NCBI RefSeq assembly: GCF_021298855.1
Contig: NZ_JAJTHI010000061.1
Span: 1-64,000 of the forward strand
From: Gemmatimonas sp.
GTDB lineage: Bacteria; Gemmatimonadota; Gemmatimonadetes; Gemmatimonadales; Gemmatimonadaceae
Direction of reading: 5' to 3'
Length of the DNA: 64,000 nt
The translations under genes were made by a program, and so were the position numbers. Under the pieces are notes generated by a model. It did not search any database. It had not been told where the DNA came from and saw only the letters and a program-made list of their open reading frames with translations. Shown piece after piece: positions 61,546-64,000 of the stretch (within the stretch, counting starts at the first letter, position 1; the number at the start of each line of letters is the position of its first letter).

Positions 61546-62664
61546 ATGCTGACATCGCGCACGCATCGCTGGTCATCGCCCCAAACCTGGGCCGTGTTGG
61601 CGCTTCTGGTGCTCCCGCTGGCGGCATCGGCGCAGGGCAAGAGAGACCAGGAGAAGGCACCCAAGGCCCCGAAGTCGCCTGGGGCCGACACGGCCGCGCC
61701 CAAGGTGCCCAATCCGCGCCTCTTCCGCAGTGAGCTGCCCTTCGACATCACGCTCACCCTCAACATGAAGCAGATCCGGCGCGACAAGCAGCAGAACGCG
61801 CCGTGGCGCTGGGCGCGCATCAGCTACACCGATGCGGCCGGCAAGCCGGTGACCGTGCCGGTGCGAGCGAAGACGCGGGGGGTCTGGCGACTCAAGCACT
61901 GCGACTTCCCGCCGCTGCGTCTCAAGTTCGGCGACAAGACGGCCGATGGCACCGAGTTCGCCAATCTCGACGAACCGAAGATGGTGGGCTACTGCCGCAA
62001 CACGACGCAGTACGAGCAGTACAACCTGCACGAGGCCCAGCTGTACCGCATCTACCGGCAGGTCACCGACCTGTCGCACAAGATCCGCGTGCTGCGCATT
62101 GCCTACGCCGACAGTGCCACGGGACAGGTCGAGACGACGCGATACGGCTTCATCATCGAGGATCCCGCGCACCTGGCCGCGCGCGCCGGCGGCAGGATCC
62201 TCGATCGCAAGGGCGCCACCGCCGAGGATCTCGATCCGGCGCACACGGCCATGGCGTATACCTACCTGTACTTCATCGCCAACACCGACGTGTCGTTCAA
62301 CGGCCTGCACAATGGGGAGATCATGTCGTTGGCCGATGGCCGGTACGCGCCGGTGGCGTACGACTTCGACTTCTCCGGCCTCATCAATGCCCACTACGCG
62401 GGGACTGATCCCACACTGCCCATCAAGAGCGTGCGTACGCGGCTCTTTCGCGGCTGGTGTGCCCACGAGGCGGCGTATCCGGCCGTGTACGATACCTTCC
62501 GGGCGAAGCGCCCAGCCATCGAGGCGCTGTACGCCGACACCATTGGCAAGCTCATGACGCCCGGGACGGTGAAGAGCGCGCTCGGGTACATCGCCGAATT
62601 CTACCAGGACATTCGGACGCCGGAATCGGCACGGAAGGCGCTGCTGGGCGACTGCGTGAAGTAG
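61546..62664 (+). CDS. Secreted CotH-like protein paired with DUF4956
   Basis: 372 residues with a signal peptide (about 1-29, LAASAQG). Features reminiscent of the CotH kinase-like fold are RAKTRGVWRLKHCDFPPLRLKF, HEAQLYRIYRQVTDLSHKIRVLRI, YFIANTDVSF and VAYDFDFSGLIN, an Asp-rich metal-binding-like loop. The family match is loose and the lysine expected in CotH is not clear. It may be an atypical kinase or only share the fold. The 7-base gap to DUF4956 indicates an operon. Confidence 0.75.
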   Translation: MLTSRTHRWSSPQTWAVLALLVLPLAASAQGKRDQEKAPKAPKSPGADTAAPKVPNPRLFRSELPFDITLTLNMKQIRRDKQQNAPWRWARISYTDAAGKPVTVPVRAKTRGVWRLKHCDFPPLRLKFGDKTADGTEFANLDEPKMVGYCRNTTQYEQYNLHEAQLYRIYRQVTDLSHKIRVLRIAYADSATGQVETTRYGFIIEDPAHLAARAGGRILDRKGATAEDLDPAHTAMAYTYLYFIANTDVSFNGLHNGEIMSLADGRYAPVAYDFDFSGLINAHYAGTDPTLPIKSVRTRLFRGWCAHEAAYPAVYDTFRAKRPAIEALYADTIGKLMTPGTVKSALGYIAEFYQDIRTPESARKALLGDCVK

Positions 62665-62669
62665 CGGCC

Positions 62670-63779
62670 TCAGCCCATGGGGGCGCGCGGCAACTGCATG
62701 ATGAACTCGGCGCCTCCGCCCGCCCGTGGGCGATACACCACGTCGCCCCGTTGGGCCCGGGCAAAGGTGCGCGCGATCGCGAGACCCATGCCCATGCGCC
62801 CGCCGGATGCGCCGGCGTCACCGGCCGCGACGGAAGGGCGCGATTGCAGCGGCACGAAGAGTCGGTCCAGCTCCTGCTCGCCGACACCGGGGCCGCGGTC
62901 GGCCACGGTGAGCTCCACGGTGGACAGCGTCGCAGACACCGTCACGTCGATTGGTGCATCGTCGGGCGCATAGCGCACCGCGTTCTGCAGCAGGTTGCCA
63001 AGCACCTGCATGGTGAGCGTCAGGTCGCACCGGGCCACGATGCCCGCCTGCCGGGTGACGACGTCCACGCGCCGCCCGGCAAGTACCGCGGCCGATGAGC
63101 GCAGGGCGGTGTGGACCAGCCCGGTCGCGTCATGCGTGTCGAGCGCCAGCATACTGCCACCCCCTTCCGCCGCGAAGCGCTGCAGGGTGGCAATGTACTC
63201 GCCCAGCCGTTGGGCTTCTTCGTGGACGCGTGGCAGCGCCACGTCGGCAGTGAATCCGGCCGCCGGGTCGGAGAGCAGCGACAGGGTCGACACAGGGGAA
63301 CGGAGATCGTGGGCGAGGGAGCTCAGCAGGGCATTCTTGAGACGGTCGGCCTCACGCATCACGCGCGCGGTGGACGCTTCGCGTTCGAGCTGGAGCCGTT
63401 CGGCGCTCAAGCGTTCCACCTCGCGCGTGCGCTCCTCGGCGAGTCGCGTCGCCGCGCGCTGCTTGGCGAACAGTTCGGAGAGCATCCACCCCGTGATCAC
63501 GAACCCCGCGAGCAGCACGCCGTCGAGTGGCGTGGCAGCGCGCAGCGTAAACCGGGGCGGCACGTAGAACCACTTCACGGCGAGATAGCTCAGCCCCACC
63601 ATGGTCATGGAGAGCGCGCGCCCTCCCTGTCGACTGGCCATGATCACCAGAACGAGGTAGGCCAGCACCGCATGCGCCACGCGGATATCCGGCAACCCGG
63701 AGGCCACGTACAGCAGTGCCGTCGTGACGGCGTACGCCGCCAGCCACACCGCCCACAGCCCGACGCGCGACCGGCTCAC
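62670..63779 (-). CDS. Sensor histidine kinase, KdpD-like
   Basis: 369 residues. Four hydrophobic segments (about 7-28, 36-48, 56-74 and 85-103) precede a helical linker. The transmitter domain has the H-box SLAHDLRSPVSTL with H157 as phosphoacceptor. LTMQVLGNLLQNAVRYAPDDAPI is the N-box, followed by DRGPGVG and MGMGLAIARTFARAQRG (G boxes). The membrane arrangement is the KdpD sensor C-terminal type, lacking the Usp and KdpD N-terminal domains. It phosphorylates the adjacent OmpR-type regulator. GTG start overlapping the regulator's stop (GTGA). Confidence 0.92.
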   Translation of the reverse strand: MSRSRVGLWAVWLAAYAVTTALLYVASGLPDIRVAHAVLAYLVLVIMASRQGGRALSMTMVGLSYLAVKWFYVPPRFTLRAATPLDGVLLAGFVITGWMLSELFAKQRAATRLAEERTREVERLSAERLQLEREASTARVMREADRLKNALLSSLAHDLRSPVSTLSLLSDPAAGFTADVALPRVHEEAQRLGEYIATLQRFAAEGGGSMLALDTHDATGLVHTALRSSAAVLAGRRVDVVTRQAGIVARCDLTLTMQVLGNLLQNAVRYAPDDAPIDVTVSATLSTVELTVADRGPGVGEQELDRLFVPLQSRPSVAAGDAGASGGRMGMGLAIARTFARAQRGDVVYRPRAGGGAEFIMQLPRAPMG

Positions 63780-64000
63780 CGCGGGCCGTTGAAGCGGTAT
63801 CCGACCCCCGGCTCGGTGATGATGAGGCTGGGGACCTGCGGATTGGGCTCGATCTTGCGCCGCAGGTGGGTCATGTGCACGCGCACGTGGGTGGAATAGT
63901 CCCCGAATTCCCGATCCCACACGAGATCCCACAGCTGCTTCGGCGACACCGGGCGGCCGCCCTGCAGCACGAGCGCGCGCAGCAGGGCCCACTCGGTCGG
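63776..64000 (-). CDS. OmpR/PhoB-type response regulator, N-terminus outside window
   Basis: Only the last 74 residues are present. They are the C-terminal winged helix: TEWALLRALVLQGGRPVSPKQLWDLVW, then the recognition helix region YSTHVRVHMTHLRRKIEPNP and ITEPGVGYRFNG. This matches KdpE-like regulators. The receiver domain lies beyond base 64000. Its stop codon overlaps the kinase start, showing a two-gene operon. Confidence 0.9.
   Translation of the reverse strand, partial: PTEWALLRALVLQGGRPVSPKQLWDLVWDREFGDYSTHVRVHMTHLRRKIEPNPQVPSLIITEPGVGYRFNGPR

Noticed and set aside
1-64000. CRISPR arrays, rRNA, tRNA or intact insertion sequences
   Set aside because: No regularly spaced repeats, no rRNA or tRNA secondary-structure text and no complete transposase with terminal repeats were seen on reading.

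Overview
The window reads as a chromosomal segment of a high-G+C, Gram-negative-type heterotroph. The secreted protein repertoire points to the Gemmatimonadota (Gemmatimonas-like): VPS10/BNR-propeller proteins of about 1000 aa, an M28 peptidase with a PA domain, a tricorn-like S41 protease, a secreted penicillin-acylase-type hydrolase, CotH-type proteins, a GMC oxidoreductase with its Tat-borne small subunit, and a Ser/Thr kinase fused to an ATPase/TPR module. That assignment is inference from gene content; no rRNA or tRNA is present to confirm it. About 64 protein genes are recognised, with short intergenic gaps and many 1-8 base stop/start overlaps.

Layout. 1-8.2 kb: a partial HIT protein, a serine hydrolase, a DUF2237 protein, a metallo-beta-lactamase-fold hydrolase, a secreted alpha/beta hydrolase overlapping a Cdd1 protein, a lipoprotein, then VF530, a D-2-hydroxyacid dehydrogenase and phosphatidylserine decarboxylase. 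8.4-11.3 kb: a DUF2231 membrane protein divergent from a membrane-anchored LuxR-type regulator with a Nudix hydrolase, then infA and a cold-shock gene. 11.6-23.3 kb: tricorn-like protease, HAD phosphatase, HhH protein with FAD oxidoreductase, a VPS10/BNR protein, a Tat-exported aminotransferase and an NTF2-like lipoprotein. 23.5-28.4 kb: a Gly-rich lipoprotein, truncated hemoglobin, rsmD, acylase and type II pantothenate kinase. 28.5-40.1 kb: small secreted proteins, CotH, M28 peptidase divergent from a second VPS10/BNR protein, a histone-deacetylase-like enzyme, a PQQ-type sugar dehydrogenase and a GH16 glucanase. 40.1-54.6 kb: DinB, hydrolase, GMC dehydrogenase pair, lipoprotein RidA, the large kinase, a geranylgeranyl-reductase-like flavoprotein divergent from an MpaB-type oxygenase, a PilT-like ATPase, DUF3429 and an aminotransferase. 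54.6-56.2 kb is a decayed stretch with an IS701-type transposase remnant and a frameshifted histidine-kinase/PD40 chimera. 56.3-64 kb: a glycosyltransferase/deacetylase/methyltransferase cassette, an alkaline-phosphatase-fold hydrolase, a DUF4956-CotH-like pair and a KdpDE-type two-component system cut by the window end.

The features least explained by gene content are intergenic. Two different families of long imperfect palindromes each occur twice (8259-8381 and 21210-21334; 36722-36906 and 52688-52886). Several genes also have a TAnnnT box 5-10 bases before the start codon and no ribosome binding site, which suggests leaderless transcripts. No CRISPR array, intact insertion sequence, rRNA or tRNA was seen.
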